Part shown: piece by piece, positions 15,876-24,486 of the stretch
Layout of the letters: every line of letters begins with the position of its first letter
Position numbering within the stretch: the stretch's first letter is position 1
Assembly: GCF_017086465.1 (NCBI RefSeq)
Contig: NZ_CP070961.1
Span: forward strand, 310,001 to 374,000
DNA from: Nocardioides sp. zg-1228
GTDB taxonomy: Bacteria > Actinomycetota > Actinomycetes > Propionibacteriales > Nocardioidaceae
Direction: 5' to 3'
Length of the DNA: 64,000 bases
Notes under the pieces: generated by a model
What the model saw: the letters and a program-made list of their open reading frames with translations, nothing else
Told to the model about the DNA's origin: nothing
The model's database searches: none
Program-made: the position numbers and the translations under genes

Positions 15876-16793
15876 ATGAGCTCCCCCATCGTGACCTCTC
15901 CCGTCGTCGTCGTGACCGGTGCCAACGGATTCGTGGGCAGCCACGTCGTCTCCGCGCTGAGCGAGCGGGGTGCGACGGTGCGTGCCGTCGTACGCCGCGT
16001 CGGCACCGCACCACAGCACCCGGGCGTCGAGGAGCACGTCGGCGACTTCGCCGACCCGGCCTTCGCCGCGACCGTGGTGGCCGGCGCCGACGCCCTCGTC
16101 ACCACGGTCCACCCGCTGGGCAGCCGGCGCGACGACCAGCGACGGGTCGGCCTGGACGGCACGATGGCGATCGCGGAGGCCGCGGTCGACGCCGGGGTGC
16201 CGCTCCTGGTCCACGTCTCGACCGCCGGCGTCTACGACCGCAGTCCCGGGATGGGCGACGTGGACGAGTCCTCGCCGCTGGTGCCCGACGACGCGTCGGC
16301 CTACGGCGTGGTCAAGCGTGACGTCGACGCGGCGCTGGAGCGGCTGGGCGGGGCGACCCGGGTGCTGCTGCGCCCGCCCGCCATCCTCGGCGCCGGCGAC
16401 ACCTCGATCTGGAACTCGATCCGCCCGGCCGAGATCCGCGACGACGAGGCCCAGCGGCACGGCAACCCCGACCAGGCCTTCGCCTGGGTGCACGTCACGG
16501 ACCTCGCGGACCTCGCCGCCGACCTCGCCACCGGCGCGATCGCGACGGCGGACGACCCCGAGGCCGGGCCGGTCGCGGGCGGGTGCACGCCCGTCAACGT
16601 CGCCGGGGGCCCGGCCGCCTACCGCGACTACCTGGGCGCGGTGACCGAGGCGCTCGGCCTCGAGCCGGTCTGGGAGGAGGGTCCGGCGTGGACCGGCCGG
16701 ATCGTCTCCGACCGCGCCCAGCGCTGGGGATGGACTCCCCGGATCGGCCTCGCCGACGCGCTCGAGGAGCTGCGCCAGGGCCTGCGCGGCTGA
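15876..16793 (+). CDS. NAD-dependent epimerase/dehydratase-family protein (extended SDR)
   Basis: 305 residues. The Rossmann motif TGANGFVGS is at residues 14-22, and the catalytic YxxxK appears as YGVVK. The C-terminal part (PVNVAGGPAAYRDYL) is like atypical extended SDRs that act on sugar nucleotides or as ketoreductases. The substrate is unknown. The ATG is preceded by GGTGGGGGA. The gene appears monocistronic, and its 3' end faces the O-methyltransferase gene. Confidence 0.8.
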   Translation: MSSPIVTSPVVVVTGANGFVGSHVVSALSERGATVRAVVRRVGTAPQHPGVEEHVGDFADPAFAATVVAGADALVTTVHPLGSRRDDQRRVGLDGTMAIAEAAVDAGVPLLVHVSTAGVYDRSPGMGDVDESSPLVPDDASAYGVVKRDVDAALERLGGATRVLLRPPAILGAGDTSIWNSIRPAEIRDDEAQRHGNPDQAFAWVHVTDLADLAADLATGAIATADDPEAGPVAGGCTPVNVAGGPAAYRDYLGAVTEALGLEPVWEEGPAWTGRIVSDRAQRWGWTPRIGLADALEELRQGLRG

Positions 16794-16832
16794 GCAGGCC
16801 CCCGCCGCCGACCCGGCGCGGCCCGGCCGGCG

Positions 16833-17918
16833 TCAGGCCGCCGGTCGTGCCTCGACCAGCGAGATCGTGGAGATGGTGGGCACCACCCGCGTCATCCGGA
16901 AGCCCGCCCGCTCGAGCAGCGCGGCGTACTCCTGCTCGGTGCGCTCGCGTCCGCCGACGAAGAGCAGCATGTCGAGGTCGAGGGACTTGGTGAAGTCGGG
17001 GCCACTCCCGGGCGCGACGACGCCCTCCATCAGCAGCAGGGTGGCGTCGGCGGGCGCGTGGTCGCGCACGGTGGACCGGAGGGCGAGTGCCCGGTCGTCG
17101 TCGAGATCGTGCACGACGCGGCGCAGCACGTAGAGGTCGCCGTCGTCGGGCACCCGGTCGAAGAACGACCCGGCCTCCAGGCGGCACCGGTCCAACACCC
17201 CGGCCTCGCGCAGCCGCCGCTCGGCGACCGGCAGCAGCGCGTGCTGCTCCAGCAGCACGCCGTCGGCCTGCGGGGCGGCGCCCAGCATCAGGGCGAGCAG
17301 CTGGCCCTGGCCGCCGCCGACGTCGACGATCCGCCGGAAGGGAGCGAAGTCGTAGGCCGCGGCGACGGTGGGCCAGTCGAGCGCAGTGAGCCGCGACATC
17401 GCCTCGTGGAAGATGTCGGCGTAGTCGCGCTCGCGGTCGAGCAGCTCCCACATCGACATCCCGTGCACCGCCTCCGCCTGGGCGGTGCCGGTGGTGATCG
17501 CCTCGGGCAGGCGGCCCCACACCGACTGGTAGCGCGGGTCGCCGATCATCAGCACCACGGCCCGCATGGAGCCGTCGACGTCCGAGCGCATCGTCTGGCC
17601 GAGCGGCGTCAGCGCGAAGGTGTCGCCGTCCTGCCGCAGCAGCCCCAGCCCGGCGGCGGCCCGCATCAGCCGGTGGGTCGCGTCGGGGTGCGTGCCGAGC
17701 CCGGCGGCCACGTCGGCTCCCGTCCTCGGCCCGGCGGCGAGCTCGTCGGCGACACCGAGCCGCGCGAGGGCGTACGCCGTGTTGGCGCCGATGAGGCCCG
17801 AGACCAGCTCGAGCACGCCGACCTGCGGCGGCACCATGCGCCGGGTCAGGCCCTGCATCGCCGTGCGGGCGGAGGTGGCCGCCCGGGCGACCCGGACCGG
17901 AGGAAGTCTGCTGCTCAT
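16833..17918 (-). CDS. SAM-dependent O-methyltransferase (acetylserotonin OMT/family 2 type)
   Basis: 361 residues from ATG 17918. An N-terminal winged-helix dimerisation domain (about 40-130, LGVADELAAGPRTGADVAAGLG split) precedes a class I methyltransferase domain with IVDVGGGQGQLL as SAM motif I. The region RRVVHDLDDDRAL holds the catalytic histidine expected of the family. Such enzymes methylate hydroxyls of aromatic or polyketide metabolites or xenobiotics. Divergent from a MarR regulator with two palindromic operators between them, so MarR control is likely. Confidence 0.82.
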   Translation of the reverse strand: MSSRLPPVRVARAATSARTAMQGLTRRMVPPQVGVLELVSGLIGANTAYALARLGVADELAAGPRTGADVAAGLGTHPDATHRLMRAAAGLGLLRQDGDTFALTPLGQTMRSDVDGSMRAVVLMIGDPRYQSVWGRLPEAITTGTAQAEAVHGMSMWELLDRERDYADIFHEAMSRLTALDWPTVAAAYDFAPFRRIVDVGGGQGQLLALMLGAAPQADGVLLEQHALLPVAERRLREAGVLDRCRLEAGSFFDRVPDDGDLYVLRRVVHDLDDDRALALRSTVRDHAPADATLLLMEGVVAPGSGPDFTKSLDLDMLLFVGGRERTEQEYAALLERAGFRMTRVVPTISTISLVEARPAA

Positions 17919-17936
17919 GAGGTATCCCCTACGATA

Positions 17937-17975
17937 GTCAGTGATACTGACCAATATGGTCAGCAACGCTGACCA
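17937..17975. promoter_or_regulatory. Tandem palindromic operators in the OMT/marR divergent promoter
   Basis: Two perfect inverted repeats lie 22 bp apart centre to centre, two helical turns: GTCAGT-GAT-ACTGAC (17937-17951) and TGGTCAGC-AAC-GCTGACCA (17957-17975). They share the core TCAG-N5-CTGA. Both fall between the divergent starts at 17918 and 17991, as expected for a MarR dimer controlling both genes. Confidence 0.75.
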
Positions 17976-17990
17976 ATGTCAAGGGGAACG

Positions 17991-18410
17991 ATGGACCTGG
18001 CCACGCTGATGTACGTGTCCTACCGTGCGATGGACGAGCGGGTGCTGCGAGCCATGCGCGAGGCGGGCTACGACCTCACCGCTGCGCAGTCGCGGCTGGC
18101 GCAGCGGATCGCCGACGAGGGCTCACGGCTGACCGAGCTCGCCGAGCGCGCCCAGGTCACCAAGCAGACCGCCAGCCTGCTCGTCGCCGCCCTCGAGCGG
18201 GAGGGCATCGTCGAGCGGGTGCTCGACCCCGACGACGGTCGGGCCCGGCTGATCCGGCTGTCCGCGCGGGGCCGCGAGGCCGCGCGCCACGCGGGGCAGG
18301 TCGTGGCGGCCGTGGAGCGGGAGTGGACCGATCACCTCGGCCCGGACCTCGCGGACCGGCTGCGCGAGGCGCTGGTGCGCCTGCGCGAGCTGACCGACCC
18401 CTACGTGTGA
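17991..18410 (+). CDS. MarR-family transcriptional regulator
   Basis: 139 residues. The winged helix includes LTELAERAQVTKQTASLLVAALEREGIVER and the wing DPDDGRARLIRLS (written here as separate parts). MarR dimers usually bind phenolic or other lipophilic ligands and release the operator. ATG 17991 follows AAGGGG by four bases; an upstream ATG at 17976 would lie at the operator's edge. It probably represses itself and the divergent O-methyltransferase. Confidence 0.88.
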   Translation: MDLATLMYVSYRAMDERVLRAMREAGYDLTAAQSRLAQRIADEGSRLTELAERAQVTKQTASLLVAALEREGIVERVLDPDDGRARLIRLSARGREAARHAGQVVAAVEREWTDHLGPDLADRLREALVRLRELTDPYV

Positions 18411-18444
18411 GGCGGCGCCTCGCGCAGCGTGCGAGGCTCGGTGC

Positions 18445-18900
18445 ATGGCTGACCGTGCCCTCTCGCCCGACACGCTCGGCGCCTGGCTGGTCAAGGCCAG
18501 CGGCGCCGCACCGTCGACCCGCGAGCACGTGCGCGCCGGGTTCGCCGAGGTGGGGACGTGGTGCGCGCGTCCCACCTACCGCACCGACCTCGTCTCCGCC
18601 GGGCAGTCGGTCCTGCTGTGGGTCAGCGGGCGTGAGGCCGACCAGCCGGCGGGCCTCTACGCCCACGGCCGGACCACGGGGCCCGCTCGCGACGGCGTGA
18701 TGCCGATGGTCCTGGCTCCGCTCGGCGACCCGCTGCTGCGCTCCGAGCTCGTCGGGCACCCCGACCTCGCCGCGATGGAGGTGCTGCGGATGCCGGCCGG
18801 CAGCAACCCGTCCTACGTCACGCCCGAGCAGCTCGCGGTGTTGGCCGGGATGCGCCCGGAGCTCGTCGAGCTCCCTGGACCGCCCGGCCTCACCGGATGA
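18445..18900 (+). CDS. Conserved hypothetical, EVE/PUA-like fold suspected
   Basis: 151 residues, no signal peptide or membrane segment. The opening LGAWLVKASG, the middle SAGQSVLLWVSG and the later GLYAHGRTTGP follow the order of beta-strands in EVE/PUA-like domains, which bind modified bases in nucleic acids. The similarity is weak and the assignment tentative. It ends in ATGA, overlapping the next VOC gene, so the two are co-translated. Confidence 0.5.
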   Translation: MADRALSPDTLGAWLVKASGAAPSTREHVRAGFAEVGTWCARPTYRTDLVSAGQSVLLWVSGREADQPAGLYAHGRTTGPARDGVMPMVLAPLGDPLLRSELVGHPDLAAMEVLRMPAGSNPSYVTPEQLAVLAGMRPELVELPGPPGLTG

Positions 18901-19577
18901 CCGCCCACCTGCGCGCGCTCGCCGTCCGCACCGCGGACGTGGAGGTCGCCGCGACCTTCTGGGGCGGCCTGCTCGGCTGGCGCCGAGCCGGTGCCGGGCT
19001 CCTCCCGGACGCAGATGCGCCCTTCGGCATCACCTTCGTCGACTCCGCCGAGCCGGTCCGGCTGCCCGCCCAGGTCCACCTCCACCTGAGGAGCAGCTCC
19101 TCGACGCAGCAGGAGACCGTCGACCGGGCGATCGCCCTGGGTGCCGCCCATCTCGACGTCGGCCAGCTGCCCGACGAGGACCACGTCGTGCTCGCCGACC
19201 CCGAGGGCAACGCCTTCTGCGTCGTCGAGCAGGGCAACCGCTGGCTCGCCGGCACGCCGTTCCTCGGCGAGCTCGCGTGCGACGGGACGCGGGACGTCGG
19301 GGTGTTCTGGTCAGCGGCGCTCGGGTGGCCGCTCGTGCACGACGAGGACGGCGAGACCGCGATCCAGCCGCCCGGGGGCGGGCCGAAGATCGCCTGGGGC
19401 GGGCCGCCGCTGGACGAGCGTCGTGGACGCAACCGGATGTGGTTCGACCTGGTCACCGACGACCTCGAGGCCGAGGTCGACCGGCTGGTGGCCCTCGGCG
19501 CGACGCTCGTCTCGCGCGGCGACGACGTCGAGCTGGCCGATCCCGACGGCAACGAGTTCCACCTCCGGCGGGAGTGA
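18897..19577 (+). CDS. Two-domain VOC-family protein
   Basis: 226 residues made of two glyoxalase-like halves (about 1-110 and 115-226). Each has a strand-helix opening and a closing strand: LADPEGNAFCVVEQ in the first, ELADPDGNEFHLRRE in the second. The second half keeps a potential metal-binding glutamate. Related proteins are often annotated as glyoxalase or dioxygenase without evidence. It overlaps the preceding gene by four bases; the next gene is convergent. Confidence 0.75.
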   Translation: MTAHLRALAVRTADVEVAATFWGGLLGWRRAGAGLLPDADAPFGITFVDSAEPVRLPAQVHLHLRSSSSTQQETVDRAIALGAAHLDVGQLPDEDHVVLADPEGNAFCVVEQGNRWLAGTPFLGELACDGTRDVGVFWSAALGWPLVHDEDGETAIQPPGGGPKIAWGGPPLDERRGRNRMWFDLVTDDLEAEVDRLVALGATLVSRGDDVELADPDGNEFHLRRE

Positions 19578-19601
19578 CCACCCTGCAGGCAGTTGGGCGG
19601 C

Positions 19602-21116
19602 TCAGCGCTGGAGCTCGACCGCCTCGGGCGTGTGGAGGCGCACCATGAAGCGCCCGGCGTGGGCCGGGACGGTGGCGCGGGTCAGTCGGGACACCACGAC
19701 CATCGTGAGGAACGACGCCGGCACCGACCACGCGGCCGGCTGGCCGAGCAGCGCCGCGGTCCAGCCGGTCGACGACGAGGTGGCGAGCGTCCACGCCACG
19801 GCCGCGCCCGAGCCCAGGCCGCCCACCAGCAGCCCGGCGACGGCGCCGGCCGGCGTCAGCCCGCGCCACCAGATCCCGAGCATCAGCAGGGGAGCGAAGG
19901 TCGAGGCGGTGACCGCGAACGCGAGCCCGACCGTGCGCGCCACCGCCACGTCCTGGGCGGGCAGCGAGAGCAGCAGCGGGACGACGACCGCGATCACCGC
20001 CGCGACCCGGAAGGCCGCCACCCCGCCCAGCCGCCGAGACCCCCAGCGCCGTCCCGTCACGTCCTGCGACAGCACCCCGGCCACCGCGATGGTCAGGCCC
20101 GAGCTGGTCGAGAGGAACGCCGCGAACGCGCCGGCCGTGACGAGGCCGGTGAGCACGGCGCCCACCGCGCCGCCCACCATCAGGGACGGCAGCTCCAGCA
20201 CCAGCACGTCGGAGCGCCCCGAGACCAGGCCGGGCGCGTAGATGCGCCCGAGCGCGGCGTAGACCGGCGGGAGGACGTAGAAGACGCCGAGCAGCGCGAG
20301 CACCGCGAGCGTCGTACGACGCGCCGCCCGGCCGTCGGGGTTGGTGTAGAACCGCACCACCACGTGCGGCAGGCCCATCGTGCCGAGGAACGTCGCGACG
20401 ATCAGGGAGTAGGTCGTGTAGAGCCCGATGCCGCCGCCGGGCGAGGCCAGCGGGATCGACCACGAGTGCGGGGCTGCTGCCGCCGGGTCGGCCGCGCCGT
20501 CGGCCACCCACACCGCCATCAGCACGAAGACCGGCACCAGCAGCGCGGTGAGCTTGAGCCAGTACTGGAAGGCCTGCACGAAGGTGATCGAGCGCATCCC
20601 GCCCGGGCTCACCGACGCGAGCACCACCAGGGCGACCACCAGGGAGCCCGCCCAGGGCGGCGCGCCGATCGTCGCGCGCAGGGTGACGCCGGCGCCCTGG
20701 AACTGCGGCAGCAGGTAGAGCCAGCCGATCGCGACGACCAGCACCGAGCAGAGCGTGCGCACGTCGCGGGAGCCGAGCCGCGCCTCGGCGAAGTCGGGCA
20801 GCGTGTAGGCGCCCGAGCGGCGCAGTGGAGCGGCGACGAGCACCAGCAGCACCAGGTAGCCCGCGGTCCAGCCGACGGGATACCAGAGCATCTCCGCGCC
20901 GAAGGTGAGCAGCAGGCCGGCGACGCCGAGGAACGAGGCCGCGGAGAGGTACTCCCCGCCGATCGCGCTCGCGTTGAGCCGAGGCCGCACCGTGCGCGAG
21001 GCGACGAAGAAGTCGCTCGTCGTGCGCGAGATCCGCAGCCCCCAGGTGCCGATGACCAGCGTCGCGATCGAGACGAGGACGACGGCGACGACGCCCGGCA
21101 CCATGTCGGTGCTCAC
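19602..21116 (-). CDS. Solute:sodium symporter under LytS/LytTR control
   Basis: 504 residues, about 13 transmembrane segments. DFFVASRTVRPRLNASAIGGEYLSAASFLG (residues roughly 30-60) and GLPHVVVRFYTNPDG are the signatures of the ActP/MctC-like monocarboxylate branch. It starts at GTG 21116 and overlaps the upstream small membrane protein by GTGA. The upstream order of histidine kinase, LytTR regulator and DUF485-like protein implies that transport is induced when the kinase senses an external carboxylate or nutrient. This is a second ActP-like system besides 10.1-11.7 kb. Confidence 0.83.
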   Translation of the reverse strand: MSTDMVPGVVAVVLVSIATLVIGTWGLRISRTTSDFFVASRTVRPRLNASAIGGEYLSAASFLGVAGLLLTFGAEMLWYPVGWTAGYLVLLVLVAAPLRRSGAYTLPDFAEARLGSRDVRTLCSVLVVAIGWLYLLPQFQGAGVTLRATIGAPPWAGSLVVALVVLASVSPGGMRSITFVQAFQYWLKLTALLVPVFVLMAVWVADGAADPAAAAPHSWSIPLASPGGGIGLYTTYSLIVATFLGTMGLPHVVVRFYTNPDGRAARRTTLAVLALLGVFYVLPPVYAALGRIYAPGLVSGRSDVLVLELPSLMVGGAVGAVLTGLVTAGAFAAFLSTSSGLTIAVAGVLSQDVTGRRWGSRRLGGVAAFRVAAVIAVVVPLLLSLPAQDVAVARTVGLAFAVTASTFAPLLMLGIWWRGLTPAGAVAGLLVGGLGSGAAVAWTLATSSSTGWTAALLGQPAAWSVPASFLTMVVVSRLTRATVPAHAGRFMVRLHTPEAVELQR

Positions 21117-21514
21117 GGCGGGTCCGCCGGTCCGGGGGTGCCGGCCGACCCGACGAGGTCGGCGAAGTCGCGTTCGTGGCCCTCGGCGCGGCGCAGGTAG
21201 AGCCAGCCGAGCAGCACCAGCCACGGATAGGTCAGCACCCCGAGCAGCAGCCACGCGAGCGGCACCTGCCCCACTCGCGCGTCGCCGAGCGAGGGGACGA
21301 GGTGGAAGAGCAGCGGCAGCATGCCCACGGTGACGGCCAGCGCGGCGAGCACCCGCAGCGCGAGCATGAGCTGCTCGCGCAGCAGTGAGCGCATGAACAC
21401 CTCGCCCAGGGCCGTCTCCGCGTCGATCTCGCGCGTGCCGACGGGGCGTACGACGTCCGCGCGACGCCGCGGCGGTCCGGTCACCCGGACGCGCTCGACG
21501 GGCGGCTCGCTCAT
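21113..21514 (-). CDS. Small membrane protein, DUF485-like
   Basis: 133 residues from ATG 21514. A charged N-terminal half (to about residue 60) is followed by two transmembrane segments and an arginine-rich end. Its place directly before a symporter and its two-segment layout match DUF485/YjcH proteins, though sequence similarity to the other copy in this window is low. It overlaps both neighbours by four bases (ATGA with the regulator stop, GTGA with the symporter start). Confidence 0.62.
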   Translation of the reverse strand: MSEPPVERVRVTGPPRRRADVVRPVGTREIDAETALGEVFMRSLLREQLMLALRVLAALAVTVGMLPLLFHLVPSLGDARVGQVPLAWLLLGVLTYPWLVLLGWLYLRRAEGHERDFADLVGSAGTPGPADPP

Positions 21515-22224
21515 GTCTCGCGCCGGGTGAGGACCGAGCGCAGCTCGCGGGTGTGGCGCCGGCTCACCGGCAGCTCGGCGCCGCCGATGACGACGCTGAC
21601 CCGTCCGCTCTCGCTGCGCACCTCCTCGACGTGGGGGAGCGCGACCAGCACGGACCGGTGGATGCGCACGAAGCCGGCCGCGGCCCACTGCTCGGCGAGC
21701 GACGAGAGCGGCGTGCGCACGAGGTGGGAGCCGTCGGCGGTGTGCAGCCGGGCGTAGTCGCCCTGCGCCTCGACGTGGGTGATCTCGGATCGGCTGATGA
21801 ACCGGGTGACGCCGCCACGCTCCACGGGGATCTGCACGTCGCCCGACGGCGCCGGGGCGGCGGCCTCCACGACCCGGCGCACGGCCTCGGCGAGGCGCTC
21901 CTCGCGCACCGGCTTGAGGACGTAGTCGACCGCGCGCAGCTCGAAGGCCGCGACCGCGTGCTCCTCGTGGGCGGTCACGAACACCACCCGCGGCGGTGAC
22001 CGGAAGCGCGAGAGCACCTGGGCGAGGTCGAGGCCGGTGAGGCCGGGCATCTGGATGTCGAGGAACACAGCGTCGACCTCCTCGGCCTGCAGCACCCGCA
22101 GCGCGTCGGTCGCGGAGTCGCTGCTGCGCACCTCGCCGATGCGCGGGTCGCGGCCGAGCAGGAAGGCCAGCTCGTCCAGGGCAGGACGCTCGTCGTCGAT
22201 GACGAGCACCTTCAGCTGTGTCAT
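21511..22224 (-). CDS. LytTR-family response regulator
   Basis: 237 residues. The receiver domain has the acidic pair in VIDDERPALDE and phosphoacceptor D56 in FLDIQMPG. The C-terminal LytTR DNA-binding domain runs from about residue 140 (IPVERGGVTRFISRSEI in part) to the end. These regulators bind pairs of imperfect repeats with about 12-bp spacing. The start at ATG 22224 overlaps the kinase stop by ATGA, so the kinase and regulator are coupled. Confidence 0.92.
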   Translation of the reverse strand: MTQLKVLVIDDERPALDELAFLLGRDPRIGEVRSSDSATDALRVLQAEEVDAVFLDIQMPGLTGLDLAQVLSRFRSPPRVVFVTAHEEHAVAAFELRAVDYVLKPVREERLAEAVRRVVEAAAPAPSGDVQIPVERGGVTRFISRSEITHVEAQGDYARLHTADGSHLVRTPLSSLAEQWAAAGFVRIHRSVLVALPHVEEVRSESGRVSVVIGGAELPVSRRHTRELRSVLTRRET

Positions 22225-23348
22225 ACCTGCACTCCGGGGGCGAACTTCGGCACCCGGACGATCACCTTGGTGCCCGCCCCGGGTGCGGTCTCGACGACCA
22301 GACCGTAGTCGTCCCCGTAGGCGTTGCGCAGCCGCGCGTCCACGTTTCCGAGCCCGATGGAGTCCATCGACGCGTCGCCGGCCAGCGCCTGGCGGACGCG
22401 TTCGGGGTCCTCGCCGGTGCCGTCGTCCTCGACCTCGAGGACGCACTCCTGGCCGTGGTCGCGCGCGACGATCGAGAGCCGGCCGACACCGTCGGCCTTG
22501 TCGGCGCTGGCCTCGAGGCCGTGGCGCACGGCGTTCTCCACGAGCGGCTGGATGCACAGGAAGGGCACCGCGACAGGGAGCACTTCGGGCGCGACCTGCA
22601 GGGTCACCTGCAGCCGCTCACCGAAACGGGCCTGCTCCAGCAGCAGATAGCGCTCGACGGAGCGCAGCTCCTCGGCGAGTGTCGTGTACTCGCCGTGGCG
22701 GCGGAAGGAGTAGCGGGTGAAGTCGGCGAACTCGAGCAGCAGCTCGCGCGCGCGGTCGGGATCGGTGCGCACGAAGCTGGCGATGGCCCCGAGCGAGTTG
22801 TAGATGAAGTGCGGGCTGATCTGCGCGCGCAGGGCGCGCACCTCGGCCTCCATCAGCCGGGTGCGCGAGAGGTCGAGCTCGGCGAGCTCGAGCTGGCCGC
22901 TGACCCACGACGCCACCTCGTCGGCCGCCCGCACCAGGCCGCCGGTGGTGTGCGGGGCGCCGACCACGAGCGCTCCCACGAGGGTGTCGTCCACGACGAG
23001 CGGGCTGACGATGGCCTGCCGGACCTGGCAGCCGCCGTCGTCGCAGACCAGGGTGCGCGCGTCGACGATCATCGTGCGCCCGGTCTCGGCGACCTGCCCG
23101 ATCGTGCCGGGGAGCTGGGGGCGGTGGTGGCTGCCCAGGCCGTCCCACGCGAGCAGCCCGCTGGTGTCACCGAGGCCGGCGGCCGGGGTGCCGAGCAGCG
23201 CGCGCAGGTGGTGCACCGAGCGCTGCGCGCTCGCGGTGGTCAGGCCCTCGCGCAGGGCCGGGCTGGCGAGGGAGGCGTTGTGGAGGGCGCGGAACGCGGC
23301 GCGGTCCGCCTCGCCGCCCAGCGACGTGCGCCGCCATCTCCAGGCCAT
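22221..23348 (-). CDS. LytS-type sensor histidine kinase, cytoplasmic GAF-like input
   Basis: 375 residues without convincing transmembrane segments. Residues about 35-135 look like a GAF sensory domain and include C102-DDGG-C107. A linker helix leads to the His_kinase domain with phosphoacceptor H180 in QISPHFIYNSL. The ATPase part has the N-box PLVENAVRHG and GLGNVDARL. The cysteine pair could bind metal or act as a redox switch, but this is a guess. First gene of the kinase-regulator-membrane protein-symporter operon. Confidence 0.88.
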   Translation of the reverse strand: MAWRWRRTSLGGEADRAAFRALHNASLASPALREGLTTASAQRSVHHLRALLGTPAAGLGDTSGLLAWDGLGSHHRPQLPGTIGQVAETGRTMIVDARTLVCDDGGCQVRQAIVSPLVVDDTLVGALVVGAPHTTGGLVRAADEVASWVSGQLELAELDLSRTRLMEAEVRALRAQISPHFIYNSLGAIASFVRTDPDRARELLLEFADFTRYSFRRHGEYTTLAEELRSVERYLLLEQARFGERLQVTLQVAPEVLPVAVPFLCIQPLVENAVRHGLEASADKADGVGRLSIVARDHGQECVLEVEDDGTGEDPERVRQALAGDASMDSIGLGNVDARLRNAYGDDYGLVVETAPGAGTKVIVRVPKFAPGVQV

Positions 23349-23370
23349 GGCGAGACCCTAGCGGCCGCAG

Positions 23371-23417
23371 GTCGAGTGCCGGGCCACGCGCGTACGACGG
23401 CGGGCTCGGCACTCGAC
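23371..23417 (-). terminator. Inverted repeat after the RTX-type gene
   Basis: GTCGAGTGCC (23371-23380) and GGCACTCGAC (23408-23417) are perfectly complementary with a 27-base loop. It lies just after the RTX gene stop and before the kinase operon start on the same strand. Confidence 0.5.
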
Positions 23418-23427
23418 CCGCTCGGGG

Positions 23428-24417
23428 TCAGCGCTCGCAGCGCCGCTCGCGCTCGGCGTCACAGCGGTCGCGGCCCTTGCCGCCGTCGGCCCGGTCGCGG
23501 CCCGGGCCGCCGAGCAGCACGTCGTCGCCGCCCTGGCCCCGGATGTCGTCGCGGCCGGGTCCGCCGCGCAGGACGTCGTCGTACGCCGTCCCGATGATCT
23601 CGTCGTCGCCGGCCCCGCCGAACGCGGACACCCGGCGGTGCGGGCACTCCGGGCGCGGGGTCGCGCGGTCGAGGAAGGTGACGAGCTCGTCGTCGCCACC
23701 CAGTCCCCGTAGCACGCTCTGACCGCACGCGGCGCCGGCCAGGCGGTCGACGCCGGGCGTCCCCAGGAGCGTGACCCGCTGCGCGACGCCGTACAGCATC
23801 CGGGGCGGGACACCGATGGTGGTCACGACGCGGCCGTCGAGGCGGACCACGCCCTCCCGTCCGTCCATCACGAGCCGGCGGCCGGGCGCCACCACCTTGA
23901 TCCAGCCATCCGTCCGCCGGGCCGTCAGTGTGCCCACGATGTCGGGGACCGGTGCGCCGCGGGCGATCGTGTAGGTCACGAGGTCGCCGCCGCGGTCAGC
24001 GACGACGGTGTCGTCGAGGCTGGCCTCGATCCAGTCCTCCTTGTCGCCTCCATGGAACACGTCCCGCCCCGGTCCCAGGTCGGTCTGCGTGTTGGACCCC
24101 GTGGCCGTGGCCACGACCACGTCGTCTCCGGGTCCGGCGTCGAGGTCGACGCCGCTGGGGTAGGTGTCGTTCTCGGCCGTCGTCACGCACACCACGTCGT
24201 CACCGTCGCCGGCGACCACGGGCTGGGCGCTGTTGGTGACGATCACGTCGTCACCGGGCGTGCCGGCCAGCTCCTCCCGGGGCGTCCCCACGATGGTGGC
24301 GGTCAGGCCGAGGCAGGTGGGCGGGTCGGCATCCTCGGCACCACTCGCCGTCGCCGTCGGCCCGAGCAGGGCGAGGCCGAGCAGGGCGCAAGCGGTCAGT
24401 GACGTCGTACCACGCAT
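23428..24417 (-). CDS. Secreted RTX-type calcium-binding repeat protein
   Basis: 329 residues. A signal peptide (MRGTTSLTACALLGLALLG then ASGAED) sends it out of the cell. Glycine/aspartate nonapeptide repeats of the GGxGxDxhx type occur near residues 50-115 and strongly at 235-320 (for example GGAGDDEIIG, GGPGRDDIRG, GGPGRDRADG). Such repeats form a calcium-bound beta-roll. The central part (about 145-230) is not recognised. No type I secretion genes are adjacent, and the Sec signal suggests ordinary export. The function is probably surface-related; no toxin domain is visible. Confidence 0.75.
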   Translation of the reverse strand: MRGTTSLTACALLGLALLGPTATASGAEDADPPTCLGLTATIVGTPREELAGTPGDDVIVTNSAQPVVAGDGDDVVCVTTAENDTYPSGVDLDAGPGDDVVVATATGSNTQTDLGPGRDVFHGGDKEDWIEASLDDTVVADRGGDLVTYTIARGAPVPDIVGTLTARRTDGWIKVVAPGRRLVMDGREGVVRLDGRVVTTIGVPPRMLYGVAQRVTLLGTPGVDRLAGAACGQSVLRGLGGDDELVTFLDRATPRPECPHRRVSAFGGAGDDEIIGTAYDDVLRGGPGRDDIRGQGGDDVLLGGPGRDRADGGKGRDRCDAERERRCER

Positions 24418-24486
24418 GGGGTCCCCCGAGATCTGGTGTCAGCCGGTCGCCGGTGGGACGCACCGTATCCGCAGAAGGTTGTGGGC

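Noticed and set aside
22218-23597. 459-residue plus-strand frame opposite the sensor kinase
   Set aside because: Shadow of the kinase gene, with no start signal and no recognisable motif.
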